DNA of 64,000 nucleotides from Loripinus fragilis (GCA_964019695.1 OZ026520.1:30724120-30788119), one strand, 5' to 3'. Shown: positions 32,511-45,705, numbered from the stretch's first letter. Notes: generated by a model from the sequence alone, not told the origin. Numbers and translations are program-made.

Positions 32511-32699
32511 ATTTACAGGTACACGCCTACTTTTTCTTAAACAAGTAGCCCAATGGGCAACGATCCCTCAACATGGAGCCAGCATAATGTTTTGAGACAA
32601 CATTATTTACGATGCTCAAAGGCAGATAACTCTGAACTTGAAACAGGGACCAGAAATTAAGTCAAAAACATAAGGTATTATGCCGGTGCTAGTTATCTG

Positions 32700-35600
32700 C
32701 AAGTATTAAAAAGATCTGAATAAAAATTGCATTGGAAACCTGGTGGAAGTGTAGTTTTCAGATACTCAAGGGTAGCTAACTCCGTAGTCAGTTATGGGAT
32801 CTGACCCAAATTCAAACTTATCCATACTTTTATGTATGTCCTGGTAACCTACAGGGATGAAGAAAATCAAATGAAAAATGAAGGTGCTAGGGTGGTCACA
32901 ACATTATATAGTTATATTTTAGATGCTCAAGGGCAGCTAACTCTGTAGCTGGTGGATAGGTGTGGCGGAAAATCAAACTCATTCAAACTTTTATGGCAGT
33001 CCTTGTTACCTACAAATGAGGAAGATCCATTCAAAAATGAAGGTGCTAGAGTGGTCACAACAGATCTCTCATTGTAAGTCTATGCAGATTTTTTATGATG
33101 TACAAGGGAAGTTAACTCCACAGTCTAAAGTTGGTTCTACTTTAAATTAAACTCATCCAAGCTTTTATTGTTGTCCTTGTTACCTGCAAGAATGAAGAAG
33201 ATCCAATCAAAACTGAAGAAGCTAGAGTGGTCACAACATTATTCATTAATTTTTAAGATGCTCAAGGGGAGCTCACTCCAAAATAAAAAATATGTGATGG
33301 GATCTTGACGAAATTCAAACTCATCCAAGCTTTAATAGCTGTCCTTACTGTATGCAAGAATGAAGAAGATCCATTCAAAATTGAAAATACTAGAGTGGTT
33401 GCAATATTTCTCCCATTGTAAGTCTATAGGGATTTTTCCAAACGCTCAAGGGAAGGTAACTCATAAGCCCCTGGTCAGATCCTGCTGAATTTCGAACCCA
33501 TTCAATATATTATGGGTTTACTTGTCGCCTGCAAGAATGAAGAAAATCCAATCAAAAATGAATGAGCTAGAGTGGTCACAACACTATTCATTAATTTTTC
33601 TGATGCTCAAGGGGAGCTAACTCCAAAATGTGTGATGGGATCTTGACGAAATTCAAACTCATCCAAGCTTTAATAGTTGTTCTTATTGTATGCAAGAATA
33701 AGGAAGATCCATTCAAAATTGAAAGAACTAGAGTGGTCACAACATTTCTTTCATTATAAGTCTATGGGGATTTTTCCAAATGCTCAAGGGCAGGTAACTC
33801 ATAAGTCCCTGATCTGATTCTGCTGAATTTCGAACCCATTCGAGATATTATGGGTTTACTTGTTGCCTGCAAGAATGAAGAAGATACAATCAAAAATGAA
33901 GGAGCTATATGGTCACAACATTATTCATTAATTTTTCTGATGCTCAAGGGCAGCTAACTCCAAAGTCAGTGATGGAATCTTGCCGAAATTCACACTCATC
34001 CAAGCTTTAATAGTTGTCCTTATTGTATGCAAGAATGAGGAAGATCCATTCAAAATTGAAAGCACTAGAGTGGTCACAATATTTCTCCCATTATAAGCCT
34101 ATGGGGATTTTTCCAAAAGCTCAAGGGCAGGTAGCTCATAAGTCCCTGGTCAGATCCTGCTGAATTTCGAACCCATCCGAGATATTATGGGTTTACTTGT
34201 TGCCTGCAAGAATGAAGAAAATCCAATCAAAAATGAAGGAGCTAGAGTGGTCACAACATTATTCATTAATTTTTCTAACGCTCAAGGGCAGCTAACTCCG
34301 AAGTCAGTGATGGAATCTTGCCGAAATTCAAACCCATCCAAGCTTTATGGTTGGTCTTGTTATCTGCAAGAATGAAGAAGATCCATCCAAAAATGAAGCT
34401 ACTAGAGTGGTCACAACATTTTTCCCATTATAAGTCTATGGGTTTTTTTTCAGACGCTCAAGGGCAGCTAACTCATAAGTCCCTGGTCGGATCCTGCCGA
34501 ATTTCAAACCCATTCGAGATTTCATGGTTGTCCTTGTTACCTGCAAGAATAAAGAAGAACAAATCAACAAGAAATGTCACAAACACGTGATGAATGCCCC
34601 CAAAGAAATTGGTCTAGCAAAAGACACATTTTCCGAAAGTTAGTTCTAATATAGCACGTAAAACCTAGAAATGAGGCCAGAAGTCAAGGTCAAAGTGACT
34701 CAAAATGGTATGCACCACTCCGCCATCCCAAGAGGAATCACCACCCCAAATTTGGGATTCCTACATCAAATAATATATGAGATATGCTCTGGACACAATA
34801 ATTCCTGAAAACTAGGTCAGAGGTCAAGGTCACTGTGACCCAAAAATGGTATGTGACACTCCGGCATTCCAAGATGCATTTACATACCAAATTTGGAATT
34901 CCTATTTCAAAGAATATAGGAAATATACACCAGTTTCTAGAAACTAGGTCAGAGGTCAAGTTCAAGGTCACAGTGACTTAATTTTGGTACCCGACACTTC
35001 GTCATCCCAAGTTGCATCCATAGACCAAATTTGAGATTTCTACCTCAAATTATATAAGAGATATGCTCTGGACATGATTTTTCTAAAAACTAGGTCAGAG
35101 GTCAAGGTCACAGTGACCCGAAAATGGTACGCCACACTCCGCCATCCCAAGATGTATCCACACACCAAATTTGGAATTCCTAACTCAAAGAATACAAGAG
35201 ATATGCTTGAGACACAATTATTCTTAAAACTAGGTCTGAGGTCAAGGTCACAGTGACCCAAAAATGGCATGTGACACCCCGTCATCCCAAGATGCATTTA
35301 GGCACCAAATTTAGAATTCCTATCTCAAAGAATATAGGAGATATGCACCGGACTCAATGCAGTTTCTAGAAACTAGGTCAAGGGTCAAGTTCAAGGTCAC
35401 AGTGACCCAATTATGGTACGCGACACTTCTCCATCCCAAGATGCATCCACACACCAAATTTGAGATTCCTACCTCAAATAATATAAGAGATATGCTCCAG
35501 ACAGGATTATTCTAAAAACTAGGTCAGAGGTCAAGGTCACAGTGACCCGAAAATGGTACATGACACTCCGCTTTCCAAAGATGCATCCACACACCAAATT

Positions 35601-36452
35601 TGGAATTCCTAACTCAAAGGGTATAAGAGATATGCTCCGGACACAATAATTCTTAAAACTAGGTCTGAGGTCAAGGTCACTGTGACCCAAAAATGGCATG
35701 TGACACCCCGTCATCCCAAGATGCGTTTACACACCAAAATTGGAATTCCTATCTCAAAGAATATAGGAGATATGCACCGGACTCAATGCAGTTTCTAGAA
35801 ACTAGGTCAGAGGTCAAGTTGAAGGTCACAGTGACCCAATTATGGTACGCGACACTTCGTCATCCCAAGATGCATCAACACACCAAATTTGAGATTCCGA
35901 CCTCAAATAATATAAGAGATATGATCCGGACACAATTATTCTAAAAACTAGGTCAGAGGTCAAGGTCACAGTGACCCAAAAATGGTATGCGACACTTCGC
36001 CATCCCAAGATGTATCCACCCACCAAATTTAGAATTCCTACCTCAAAGAATATAGGAGATATGGACCGGACACGAAAGCGGGACGGACAGACACACGGAC
36101 GGACGTAAGGACAGTGCGATTACTATATGCCTCCCAAAGTTCCTTTGGAGGCATAAAAATGAAGGAGCTAGAGCGGTCACAAGATTTTCCCCATTATAAC
36201 CCTATGGGAGCTATCTGTTGCCATGGAAACCAGAGTTCTGAACCGATCTAGCCGAAAACCTTATGCAGTCAATCCCCCACCCCAATGATGCTTCTGATGA
36301 AATTTGATTATGATTGACCTTCTGGTCTCAGAGATAATTAATGTTTGAAAGTGTGGACGGACGCACGGACGAACGGACGGACGCACACACGGACGCCGGC
36401 TCGAGTCCCATACTATAAGCTCACCCTGAGCCTTCGGCTCTGGTGAGCTAAA
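32700..36452 (+). mobile_element. Tandem-array element, ~170-bp units, split by a second array
   Basis: About 11 diverged units between 32730 and 34570 share GATGCTCAAGGGCAGCTAAC, GCAAGAATGAAGAAGATCCA and CTAGAGTGGTCACAACA. The unit pattern resumes at 36157 after a nested insert. An ACGGACGGACG tract (36355-36395) and the hairpin TGAGCCTTCGGCTCTGGTGA-GCTAA close it, the same end as 30447. Confidence 0.7.
34575..36155 (+). mobile_element. Nested tandem-array element, ~10 units of ~143 bp
   Basis: Units at about 34800, 34945, 35090, 35230, 35375, 35520, 35660, 35805 and 35945 share AGGTCAGAGGTCAAGGTCAC, AGTGACCCAAAAATGG and CATCCCAAGATGCATCC. Ends with an ACGG tract and hairpin ATGCCTCCCAAAG...CTTTGGAGGCAT. 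Inserted inside the 170-bp array, so it is younger. Open frames here are array translations. Confidence 0.72.
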
Positions 36453-36459
36453 AATTGTG

Positions 36460-37205
36460 ACAAGCTCCGGAGTGTAGAACAGATGCTAAAAAAGCCCAAA
36501 CAAAGATCTTAATGACAAATGGTAGCTTATTGAAGGTCAAAAGTATTGCAGAATGCTCCCCTTAGTAGGGCTTCTTCAAATACATAATTAATATATCAAG
36601 GAGTCATCATGATAATACATCAAAATAAGCAGGATAAAAGTGGAGACATTAAAATCACCCCAAAACAGAATTATTTTTGCAATTGAAAACTTCAAAGCGA
36701 GAAAATGAGTAGTCTGCCACTTACAAAAAAAAAAAGAAGTTTAATTTGTGGAATTCGAGGGAACGAAGTGAGTGATGGAAAAAAATCTTGATTTTATTTA
36801 AAGTGAAAAGTAGGGATACACTGTAGTAAGGTATTTTCAAGAAAATTAATGGAAAAGTAGGAGCACAACAAAAAAGTAGTAATAGTAGGGCCCGCTTGAA
36901 GACCAGTTTTATTTGGTTCACCCTGCTTAAGAAGCTGATAATTCAAATGAGCTTTTACCTTCTTTTCAATAAATCATATGAATATCTTTTGAATAGAGGT
37001 TTCAATTGAGGCCGAATCTGACTATATATTGCGATAGTATTGACATTGCATGAAGTACCATTGGGATAATATTACTATTGTGGATAACGATTGCAATACT
37101 ATTGCAGAGACGTAGTTATCTATTCTTGGTTGGTGCGGCAGAAATTGAGCGCCCAATGCGCGAAGGTGAGCGCCGTAGGTGCGAAGCCATCCTAGGAGGG
37201 TCCGG
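36460..37205. other. Intergenic, type H fragment then unassigned sequence
   Basis: 36497-36560 is half a type H foldback (AAGTATTGCAGAATGCTCCC); the rest is unassigned. Confidence 0.5.
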
Positions 37206-37210
37206 AGGCA

Positions 37211-37211
<1 letters not shown>

Positions 37212-37243
<32 letters not shown>
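37212..37243 (+). repeat. 32-base C homopolymer
   Basis: An uninterrupted run of C on the plus strand. It creates poly-Gly in minus-strand translations, which are not genes. Run length is likely polymorphic or mis-sequenced. Confidence 0.85.
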
Positions 37244-37244
<1 letters not shown>

Positions 37245-37249
37245 AAAAT

Positions 37250-38275
37250 TCTGAAACAAACGGTGCAATTTCGTGCATTCTGCAATAATTTTGTTTGAAA
37301 AGTTGAAGAATCTTTTTTTATCAGCAAGAAAACATTGTAATGGGAAGAAGAAAACTGTGTGATGGCACCGATGTGCTTCCATACATTTTTTCCTGGACCA
37401 CGTGTTTTTTTTTGTTGTTTTTTTTCTTTCTTTAGGTGTGTGGGGGTGTGGTAGGGGTGTGTTTTAAATAGTATACCGATACCAGATTTAATCAAGCATC
37501 AACGAAATTATTCTAGTTTATTGTAAGCTCTCTCAGCCTCATCTAATGCCCATCAATTAGAAACATTATATTTCAAAAGCATCGACAGTTTTACAGAGTC
37601 AGATCCTGAGAAGATAATGTTTTTTAAAATGTATGAACAAAATGAAAAAAAAAGTAACTAGTAACTTACCATTCATATCTCGTACTAAAACTCATCATTA
37701 TAGCAGTAAAGGAGAAACGAAAGTAAACAAAGGAAATCATCATGCAAATGGATTATTGATGAGTCATCCCGTGGAAGCTGCTGTTGGCTGCGTAGTACTA
37801 TAATCTGTCTTGTTTTGTTGTGTCTATTGTGTTTTTTCCACTTGCACATGTTGTTCACATTTTCTGCTTTGATAAGTAACATTTATTGGTGCGGCATCGT
37901 ATCGCATCAGCAAATTTTAATGGTGCGCAATGTCGCACCGGCCGAAATTATTGGTGCGGCGAATGCCGCACCTGTCGCACCCGTGTCTACGCCCATGTAT
38001 TGTGATACTATTGTCTGAAACATGTATAATTGTTTGAAGGAGAATATTAAGAATACGGTAGGGTTGTTCAGAGAATGAAGGGAAAAGCATCATTGAGTCG
38101 GAGGCCTGGCCCACCATTGTGCAATTAAAGAAGAAAACATAGCTATAAACCATGATTGAGTTTACAACGCGGCATGCAGAATAAAATACCCAGATGCAGA
38201 CCTGTTTACACTGAAAGTCGCGTATGTGTAGTCAAGGAGGCAGTTATGTGTAGTTTTGAGTACTGATGTGTAGTC
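37250..38275. other. Intergenic stretch, no recognised element
   Basis: Includes GGTGCGGCA-type words around 37130, 37890 and 37955 suggesting a decayed repeat. A minus-strand donor-like ATG|GTAAGT occurs near 37670 but no exon is assignable. Confidence 0.4.
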
Positions 38276-38281
38276 TATCAT

Positions 38282-38648
38282 CAGGGACCAAGCTGGCCCA
38301 GAATTTTAGGGAGAAGTGACTTCTCCCTGCAGGAAAATTAGGGAGAAGTGACAGTCAGATAGGGAGAAGTTATAGCGCAAAATTACGGCATTTTCTGTCA
38401 ATTTAGAAGCAAATAAGCCATTACACATACTATTGCCATTTAATGTAAAGAGAAACACGATGCAGCGGTAGTAGATTGTCTGATAATGTCACCACAGCTT
38501 GCTTTTGTGTGATGACAGAATGAAAATGAGTCTCTCTAAAAAAAAAAAAAAATTTTTTTTTTTTTAGGGAGACTGGGTCCCATTTAGGGCAAAATTTCGG
38601 CCCCTAGGGCGACTATTTCGCCCTAGTCGCCCCCTAGCTTGATCCCTG
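38282..38648. mobile_element. CAGGG...CCCTG element with 5-bp duplication ATCAT
   Basis: Ends CAGGGACCAAGCTGG and CTAGCTTGATCCCTG, flanked by ATCAT at 38277-38281 and 38649-38653. Interior repeats AGGGAGAAGTGAC. Its last ~58 bp is tandemly duplicated (38600-38716). Confidence 0.78.
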
Positions 38649-38905
38649 ATCATACGCCCCCCTAGGGCGACTATTTCGCCCAAGTCGCCCCCTAGCTTGA
38701 TCCCTGATCATACGCCAAGTTTAACAAACTATATTGCCTTAAACAAAAGGCTAAAATAGATTAGAATTTAATTAACGTTTTACATAACCCCCAAAAACTT
38801 AAAAGCCCATCAAAGTTCTCATAATAAAAAGATCATATGCAGCCCTGTTTACTTCAGGCTTCGCCCATGTAGAGTCATGAAGTCAGTAAACCAGACAGGT
38901 ATCAG

Positions 38906-39070
38906 TGGCGGATTTAGAGGGAAGACCCCTTTGAGACTAAAATATTTAATTTTGATTGAGAATTTTCAGAAACATCAGGAAACATTGATAAATGATCTTA
39001 TAAAATTAACAAATGGAAACCCCCTTTGTAAATTTGAACCCCCTATCAAGACATCCTGGATCCGCCCCTG
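38906..39070. mobile_element. GGATCCAGAGGGGG family (type O), short copy
   Basis: GGCGGATTTAGAGGGAAGAC at left and ATCCTGGATCCGCCCCTG at right are inverted ends; family also at 48811-49030, 51892-52196 and 53735-54070. Confidence 0.65.
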
Positions 39071-39084
39071 TGTATAGTGGGTAG

Positions 39085-39505
39085 ATTATTTGAACAAATA
39101 TAGAAAGATGTATTGCCAAAGGCAGACTAAAGGGCTGATGAATGCATCTTACCTGAGGAGAAAGACCCTGATCTGACTTATTTTTTGCAAGCATTAAAGT
39201 CTTGAGGGAGAGAACTTATGGTTTATTTGCCCCACTCACAGCAGCTGGTGAAATGTAAAATTGTTTTTCACCACTAAACTAGATCTATTTCAATCTTTAA
39301 AAGCTGATTAAATATTTACTAAAACAGTTCATCTTTCTATATTTACTGGCTCGCTCAATTTTGAACATTATGCCATCAAAATAAAATCAAAACAAACAAA
39401 AAATCTTGCATGACAGACAATTGTTTTGGTCTATACACATGTAAGGATTGCCTATATAATATTTTGACCTCAAATACAGTCTCATTAAGTATGAAAATAA
39501 ACTCT
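39085..39505. other. Intergenic stretch, nothing recognised
   Basis: AT-rich; a CTCAG|GTAAGA motif on the minus strand near 39150 is donor-like but unsupported. Confidence 0.4.
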
Positions 39506-39507
39506 TG

Positions 39508-40652
39508 ACGGTAAAAAAATGGGTATGACTAAATGGAGTAATCAAGTTGATTTCGCGAAATCAACTTTTTATTTCGAAATCAGCCTATAAACCCGTTTTT
39601 TGGGGGCAAGTGCATAATTTCTTTCTATCATATGATTCAATATGTGTTTTTGCAGTAGTATGCGAAAATTCATGCAAAAATATTAATTTTTAGGGTTGAT
39701 TTTGTCTATTATTTCGCTTGGGGTACAGATGTATTTAACTCCGTATTATCGTGGTTTCTAACTTCTTTACCGAAATCAGGCTATAAAACCCAATTTTTTG
39801 TTAAAAATGATACTTTTACCATATGATTAAATATGTGTTTCTGCAGGAGTATGCAAAAAATTTCGCAAAAAATAAAGTTGAGGCTTGATTTTGTCATATT
39901 TTGCTTGGGGTAAAAATGTACTCCGTAATACCGCGGCATCAAATTTCTTTGCGGAAATCTACACCGAAATCAATCTATAAAGGCTATGATTTTGGTGTAA
40001 ATTGATTCGTATTCTTTACCATACGATTAAATATGTATTTATACAATAGACAACAAAATATCATGCAAGAAAAATAATTTTGGGGGTTGATTTTGTTGAA
40101 TAATTGACAGATATATATAATTTCTATTCCCTCGAAATCAACCCATTTGTGAAGCAATTGGCCTATAAAACCAAAACAATTGTGTTAATTAATATTTTAA
40201 TTGTTACATTTGATTAAATGTGCTTCTATACCTAGTGTGTTTTCATGGATAAATATTGAAATTGTCGGATGATTTTGAAGAATAATTGACGGCTGTTTCT
40301 GAGTCCGTATTGCCACGAAATCTACCTTTTTTACGAAATCAGTCCATAAAATCATAGGCAGATTCAGAGGGGACCACTCCCCCCCCCCCCCCCTGAAAAC
40401 AAATAAAAATATTGGGTTTATTTACCCCAAGCGAAATAATAGACAAAGTCAACCTTAAAAATTAATATTTTTGCATGAATTTTCGCATACTACTGCAAAA
40501 ACACATATTGAATCATATGATGGAAAGAAATTATGCACTTGCCCCCCCCCCCCCCCCCCCCCCAAAAAACGGGTTTATAGGCTGATTTCGAAATAAAAAG
40601 TTGATTTCGCCAAATCAACTTGATTACTCCGATTAGTCATACCATAAAAAAA
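39508..40652. mobile_element. 1.14-kb foldback with ~220-bp arms and internal subrepeats
   Basis: Left arm 39508-39731 (GGTATGACTAAATGGAGTAA, TTGATTTCGCGAAATCAAC, GTATGCGAAAATTCATGCAA) is inverted at 40425-40652. Between them at least three diverged copies of the arm unit (TGTGTTTYTGCAGGAGTATG words near 39840, 40030 and 40210). Both arms carry a C/G-rich spot, one expanded to a C run (40542-40563). Confidence 0.8.
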
Positions 40653-40659
40653 TAGCCTA

Positions 40660-42410
40660 GGTTGCAAAAACCTATGACAATTACAACAACGGCATAAAAC
40701 CAGTGTTATTCATGAAATGAATAAATAGAAAGGCCGTATTATTGTCATTCCTTACCAGTTTTGGGGTTGATTGGCACTAACTTGCTCACACAGCATGACA
40801 AATTGGCTTGTTTGTTCACGGTAATTGACCAGCTGATAAACACAGTCATGGATCAGTGAAGAAATTACCTCCCTTTCAAAAGCAGAGAAAAAACGTCGAT
40901 CTTGAAATGAACCCAAATGGATAAAAATTGATAGAAAATCGGGATTTCGCTCTGTGCGTAGTTTTGCAATAGTGATCCGTAAAGCGTATTTTGAAGCTTA
41001 AAAGCGTAGAAACTACGCAAAAAACGTAGTAGTAAACAGATCTGCAGATGACTTAACAAGAGAATGGCGAATGAAGGGAACCCTACGATTGACACTGTGG
41101 TTTCTATGACTTGGTCCCTTAACCCCTAGGCTGTAATTTAGAGTGTGTCCAACAGGTATTAATGGTAAAATTTTAGAGTAGTTAAATAAAAGGTTGACTT
41201 TATGTTTAGTTTTTATGAATAACCAACGCCTAGAAATCTGCTTGATACGAACCACAGACGGTGCGAAACTGCAACTCGATGAATGAGTCAGTTTAGATTT
41301 ACCTGAGCAACTGAAGCTGTCTTTTGAGTAACGTTGGTCTAAACAATTCTTTATATTCCATCCGATTATTTGACTTACCGTTGCGTTTTTAAACAATAAA
41401 CCTTGTTTTTGTACTGATGTTGCCCGGTTTCTGCAAACAGGAAATACACATTTGACAAGGGAGGTTATCAAATTTAATTTCTTACAACGATGGGCGTAGT
41501 CTACTTCGAGGCGTTTGTGGGGGGGGGGGGGGGGGGGTGGTTCTGTGTTGTTCTTTGTTTTGTAGTGCGTTTTTATGTCCTTTTACTTTTGCAATCATCT
41601 TGGCGAGAAAGAGAGAGCTAGTTGTTTTGCTTTTATTGTCTTCGGATGTCTTGTTACTGTAAAGTTCCTATGCTCTTCCTCACGGTGCCGTGGGTTGGTC
41701 TGCAGTTTGTGATTGTGGTATTTCCTGATCATAGTCACTTACTTTTTGGTTGTGTTTTTAGGGGGCGGGGGCTAAGGGAACAATTCCATTTATTTCAAAG
41801 GAATAAGGGTCAACTTTTGAGCTGGAACAAAGACAATATTGTGGAACAATGAACATAAGAAACATGTTTTTATGAAAAGGAGAACTAGCCCATTTCTTTC
41901 AAGGGACTATATACCCCCTGGGGGATTCTAAATATGATTCAAGGGGTTCATTTAAATCCAAAAAGGTGCCAAAATGGTATGCTAGGTCGCTAAAACTTTT
42001 TTCATACAATATTGAATATCGTCTTTATCTATTTTTCAAACCAGACTTTTATTGTTAAGGGATTTAAAATCGATTTTAATATTGAAGTTTGTCGTAATAT
42101 TTTAAGGCTTAGCGAGACAATGACTTGATTGATTGATTATTTGGTAAAATCAACACATACATACATGTGCAGCAGCAAATTAAAACATATAGCACATTAA
42201 TTATCACATTAATTTGGAGCTTTAAAATATTGATCTTTTTTAATAATTCAATAAATTTCTGATGCTATTAAAACTTATAACTTAAGATGAATATGAATGG
42301 ATGTGGCACAACTATCATATTAAGATTATCACAGTAAACTAGGTTATCACATATTCATCACAACTATGTATTTTATAAATTAAGAGATCGCTTTTTGACT
42401 AGGCACAAAA
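40660..42410. other. Intergenic, mostly non-repetitive; possible leader-exon region
   Basis: 40900-41480 is less repetitive and CpG-richer than its surroundings. On the minus strand it has donor-like GCAACG|GTAAGTC (near 41377) and GCTCAG|GTAAATC (near 41300), so it is a candidate for an untranslated first exon of the KLHDC8-like gene; unproven. The 152-codon minus-strand frame here (41471-41013) matches no family I know. A G homopolymer lies at 41519-41537. Confidence 0.35.
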
Positions 42411-43680
42411 TAATAATGATGAAAATGGCTGATATCTCATTTATATCTCACACTCTGGAACACCTAAAAGGATCCAAGAGTGTGAGAGATAAATGCAAGC
42501 AAAATTTATTGTTTAACTGAAAGATGATGTAAAGGCAAATGTATGCGTGGTTGAAATAATCCGGGATAGAGTGAAAGCCCTAAGGGTTATTTCCAAAAGG
42601 GTCACTATAAATTAAAAATCAGATGTCACATTGTACCTTTGGCTGTTTAGCCAACGTCACTTGAATAGTACATCAGTCAAAATACACCAGCCTGTTCTTT
42701 TATAAATACCATTGACCTGTCTGGAGAAAACATGATTTATATATAGTTTGTTCTATAGTTAACTACTTCAACAGTAGAAACAAAAAGATCAAGTTCTAAG
42801 TTACTTAAACATAATATAGGTACCATAAACTTCAAAAAAGTAACGGATCATTTTAAATAGTTTGATAATAAAGCATAAAATATAGGTTTGTTTGTCTGCA
42901 ACACGGTTTATAGGAACCAATATATTTAATGGTGACTTGGATTATAGATTCAAAAGAACTGTGGAGAAGCCTACTTTTTTCTGGTCAATCAAACATGAGC
43001 CTACTTACACATTACAAAAGATTATGATAAGCATGGCTTGAACATGTCAGTCTGCATGTGTAGTTATAAACCAATTGATAGCATACACAGTATGTACCAC
43101 AAACACACCAAGCTTCCTATCTTCAAGGGAGGATCGTTTTATTGTAACTAATGGCACCAGTTTCTGTAAAAAATCTTCAAATGCTGTAAAAATAACTCCA
43201 TATTTACAAAGTTCACAACCCCTTAAGAAGAGGAAATTAGTTCTACTGGCCTAGTATCCAATAGGAAAGGTAGATTCTATGGATAATTTGCTTTGTGATT
43301 AGACCAATAAGAAAATTTTCAGTCTGATTGTGTGCATGTGCATGTGTGTTTGTGTGCATGCATGTGTTATATGTGTAAGTGACAACAAATTGGTCAAGTG
43401 ATAATGCCATTTGAAAACATGTCGAACAATTGAGGACATCGAGTGTTCGTATCTCATTCTGCCAGGACACTACCTGTATTTTTAATCCCTTAGCAGGTGG
43501 CAGAGTCACCATAGTAATAGGCTTATCCACTCTAAACAAATTGATATATATGCGATCAGTGAAGACCCAAATTAGGTGCCTGCGTTCTGTGGCATTTCAT
43601 TAAGGTCTGCAATGTTTGCATTCTTAAGAGTCAAAATTATTTCAAGGTTCTGATATAACATGCTTGTAAATTAAATTATT
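42410..43680. other. Intergenic stretch
   Basis: A short hairpin at 42430-42495 (TTATATCTCACACTC / GAGTGTGAGAGATAA), TG-rich sequence at 43325-43375 and a type E remnant at 43553-43622. No gene seen. Confidence 0.45.
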
Positions 43681-43686
43681 ATTATA

Positions 43687-43925
43687 TGAGCCGCGGCATG
43701 ACATTTCCAACAATGTTGTATATGCAACCAGCAATGCCTCAGATCAGCCTGTGCACACGTGCAGACAGATCAGAGCCTTTGCTGGTCGCCTGAACATTAT
43801 ATGAGTGTTAAGCTTCTGACTGAACATCATTTAGAGTTTCTAAGCTTAAAATGATGCTACACAGGCTTGTCTGAGTCTACACTTGTCAAAATGTCACATT
43901 GTTGGAAATCACATGTCACGGCTCA
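43687..43925 (+). mobile_element. Type A element
   Basis: TGAGCCGCGGCATGACATTT start, AAATCACATGTCACGGCTCA end; complete. Confidence 0.82.
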
Positions 43926-43929
43926 TTTA

Positions 43930-45445
43930 TATTACATAATTAACGCTGTACTTTCATAATTTATAATATAAGAAATAGAAATATTACCCATTTAAGCCAT
44001 ATGGAATTTCCCACTCTTATTAGTTGGTGCAGTCCATTTCTGAACCAAAGGTTGTATTGTGGTGTTTATATTTTTATTCAGATTTTAATAGCACATTTAA
44101 TAAGAAACCGTGGAGACCCTGATCAGACGCCGAAGAACAAAGTTTAACTTAGCTAATATTTGGGCAGTAATTATATTCTAGTAGTAATTGACAAGTAGGC
44201 TCTTCATTTCGTAGTTTTTACAACAACAATAGACCCCGCCAAGCATCGCCAATTTTAGCATTAAATTATTGGTAATCATCAATTAACTCTTTTTATGCTA
44301 GGCTATTTTGCTGGCTATCTTGTTATCTGCTGTTCCTTTTTTTAAATGGGCATTTGAAACAATATTTTAAAATATTCTTTGCCTTTTATTTTAGAAATAC
44401 CAACACAGTGTCAAAATTTCTCACTCAAACAGTATGTATCCAGATCAGTTCGACGTTTTTTGGGCCTGATCTGGATCGACACTATTTGTACCAAAATTAT
44501 CGCTACTAGCTCAGACTTGGTATATTGGGTCCGAGCCACTAGCAAGTGAAGAATTTTAACCAATTTAGGTTAATAGAATTTCCCACTCTTGTCATTTGGG
44601 CAAGTCCATTCTGTATTAAGTTGGGTGGAATTTTTATTTATTTAATTTTAATGGAATATTCTTAATGCAAACAGTACGTACCCTGATCAGATGCAACTTT
44701 ATAGAATAAATAAATAAATAAATAATAAATCAATAAATAAATAGATACTTTCAAAAAAGCTAAGATATAGACGCGCGATTACTAAAGTGTATGTGTGGTC
44801 AATACATGTTGTTACCTTTCATACTGTTTCTAAAAATAGATTATACCTCCGCAATGCGTGGAAAGCTTGTGGAAAAGTCAAAGGGGTTGTACCAGGAAAA
44901 TTTCAAAAGGCTACATCAGATTTTATTTTAATTGTATGAAAAATATACCAATTTGTTTGCAAATGAACTGAGCACAGTGCCCCGTTTGCACAGAGAAAAA
45001 ATATTGAATACTTTAATAACTATGACTGAATATCTACCAATGAGTAGATCTTAAAAAGCATGTTTTACTATATAATTTAATCATTCTAAGGTTTCTATCA
45101 AAAACCATCAAAAAGTACGAAGAGTTTGCAGAGAGAAATTCATAAGACAATATTCCAGAAAATTCGTGAGATATTTAGGTAAAACATTTGTTTGCACAGG
45201 AATTGTGCTTTTATAATTTCAAAAGATATAGTATAAAAACTAACACCTTCCATTATAATTCCCCATTACCGCTTCAGCGCATCGCAGCTACCTGGATGTC
45301 CGTTAAAGTCCCATATGTGTATCAAATCAATGCGGAAAAAAGGCAGAGACTAGCTTGTGCATCTGATCAGCGCATTCCTCGATCTCTGGTTGACAGAATG
45401 ATATGAACCTTGTCCTTAGGTCCAATCCCCATCAGTAAGAGATAG
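43930..45445. other. Intergenic stretch with type E hairpins
   Basis: Type E palindrome at 44430-44492 (CCAGATCAGTTCGAC...GGGCCTGATCTGG), an (AAAT)n tract at 44705-44745, otherwise unassigned. Confidence 0.5.
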
Positions 45446-45449
45446 AGCC

Positions 45450-45545
45450 TTGAAAATTAATCAAATTTTTTATATAATAATCATTTATCTATCTGGGCTC
45501 GAAAATTAATCAAATTTTTGATATAATAATCATTTATCTATTTAG
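45450..45545 (+). repeat. 48-bp tandem duplication
   Basis: GAAAATTAATCAAATTTTT and TATAATAATCATTTATCTAT occur twice in direct tandem, nearly identical. Confidence 0.85.
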
Positions 45546-45705
45546 GTAAGCCGACACTAAAGGCCCTGATCATTGTCTAGTGGAAAAACATTCAAGTATA
45601 TGAGAGAGAGCAGTGCAGCAGTGAACAATTCAAAAACTCATTATTTATAACAAGAAAACTGTTATCCAGTGGAACCATCTTGAGGCTGTGCCTGCAGAGA
45701 CAGTA

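Noticed and set aside
34187..36026. Several overlapping frames in repeated sequence
   Set aside because: Translations of tandem-array units; the same peptide recurs with each unit.
32700..36150. Regular repeats considered as a CRISPR array
   Set aside because: Units are 140-170 bp, adjacent without unique spacers, in an animal genome.
37022..37495. 157-codon minus-strand frame with poly-Gly
   Set aside because: The Gly run is the 32-base C homopolymer; neighbouring residues have no conserved motif.
41013..41471. 152-codon minus-strand open frame
   Set aside because: No domain or conserved motif, codon use not protein-like, and donor-like sites lie inside it; kept only as a possible leader-exon region.
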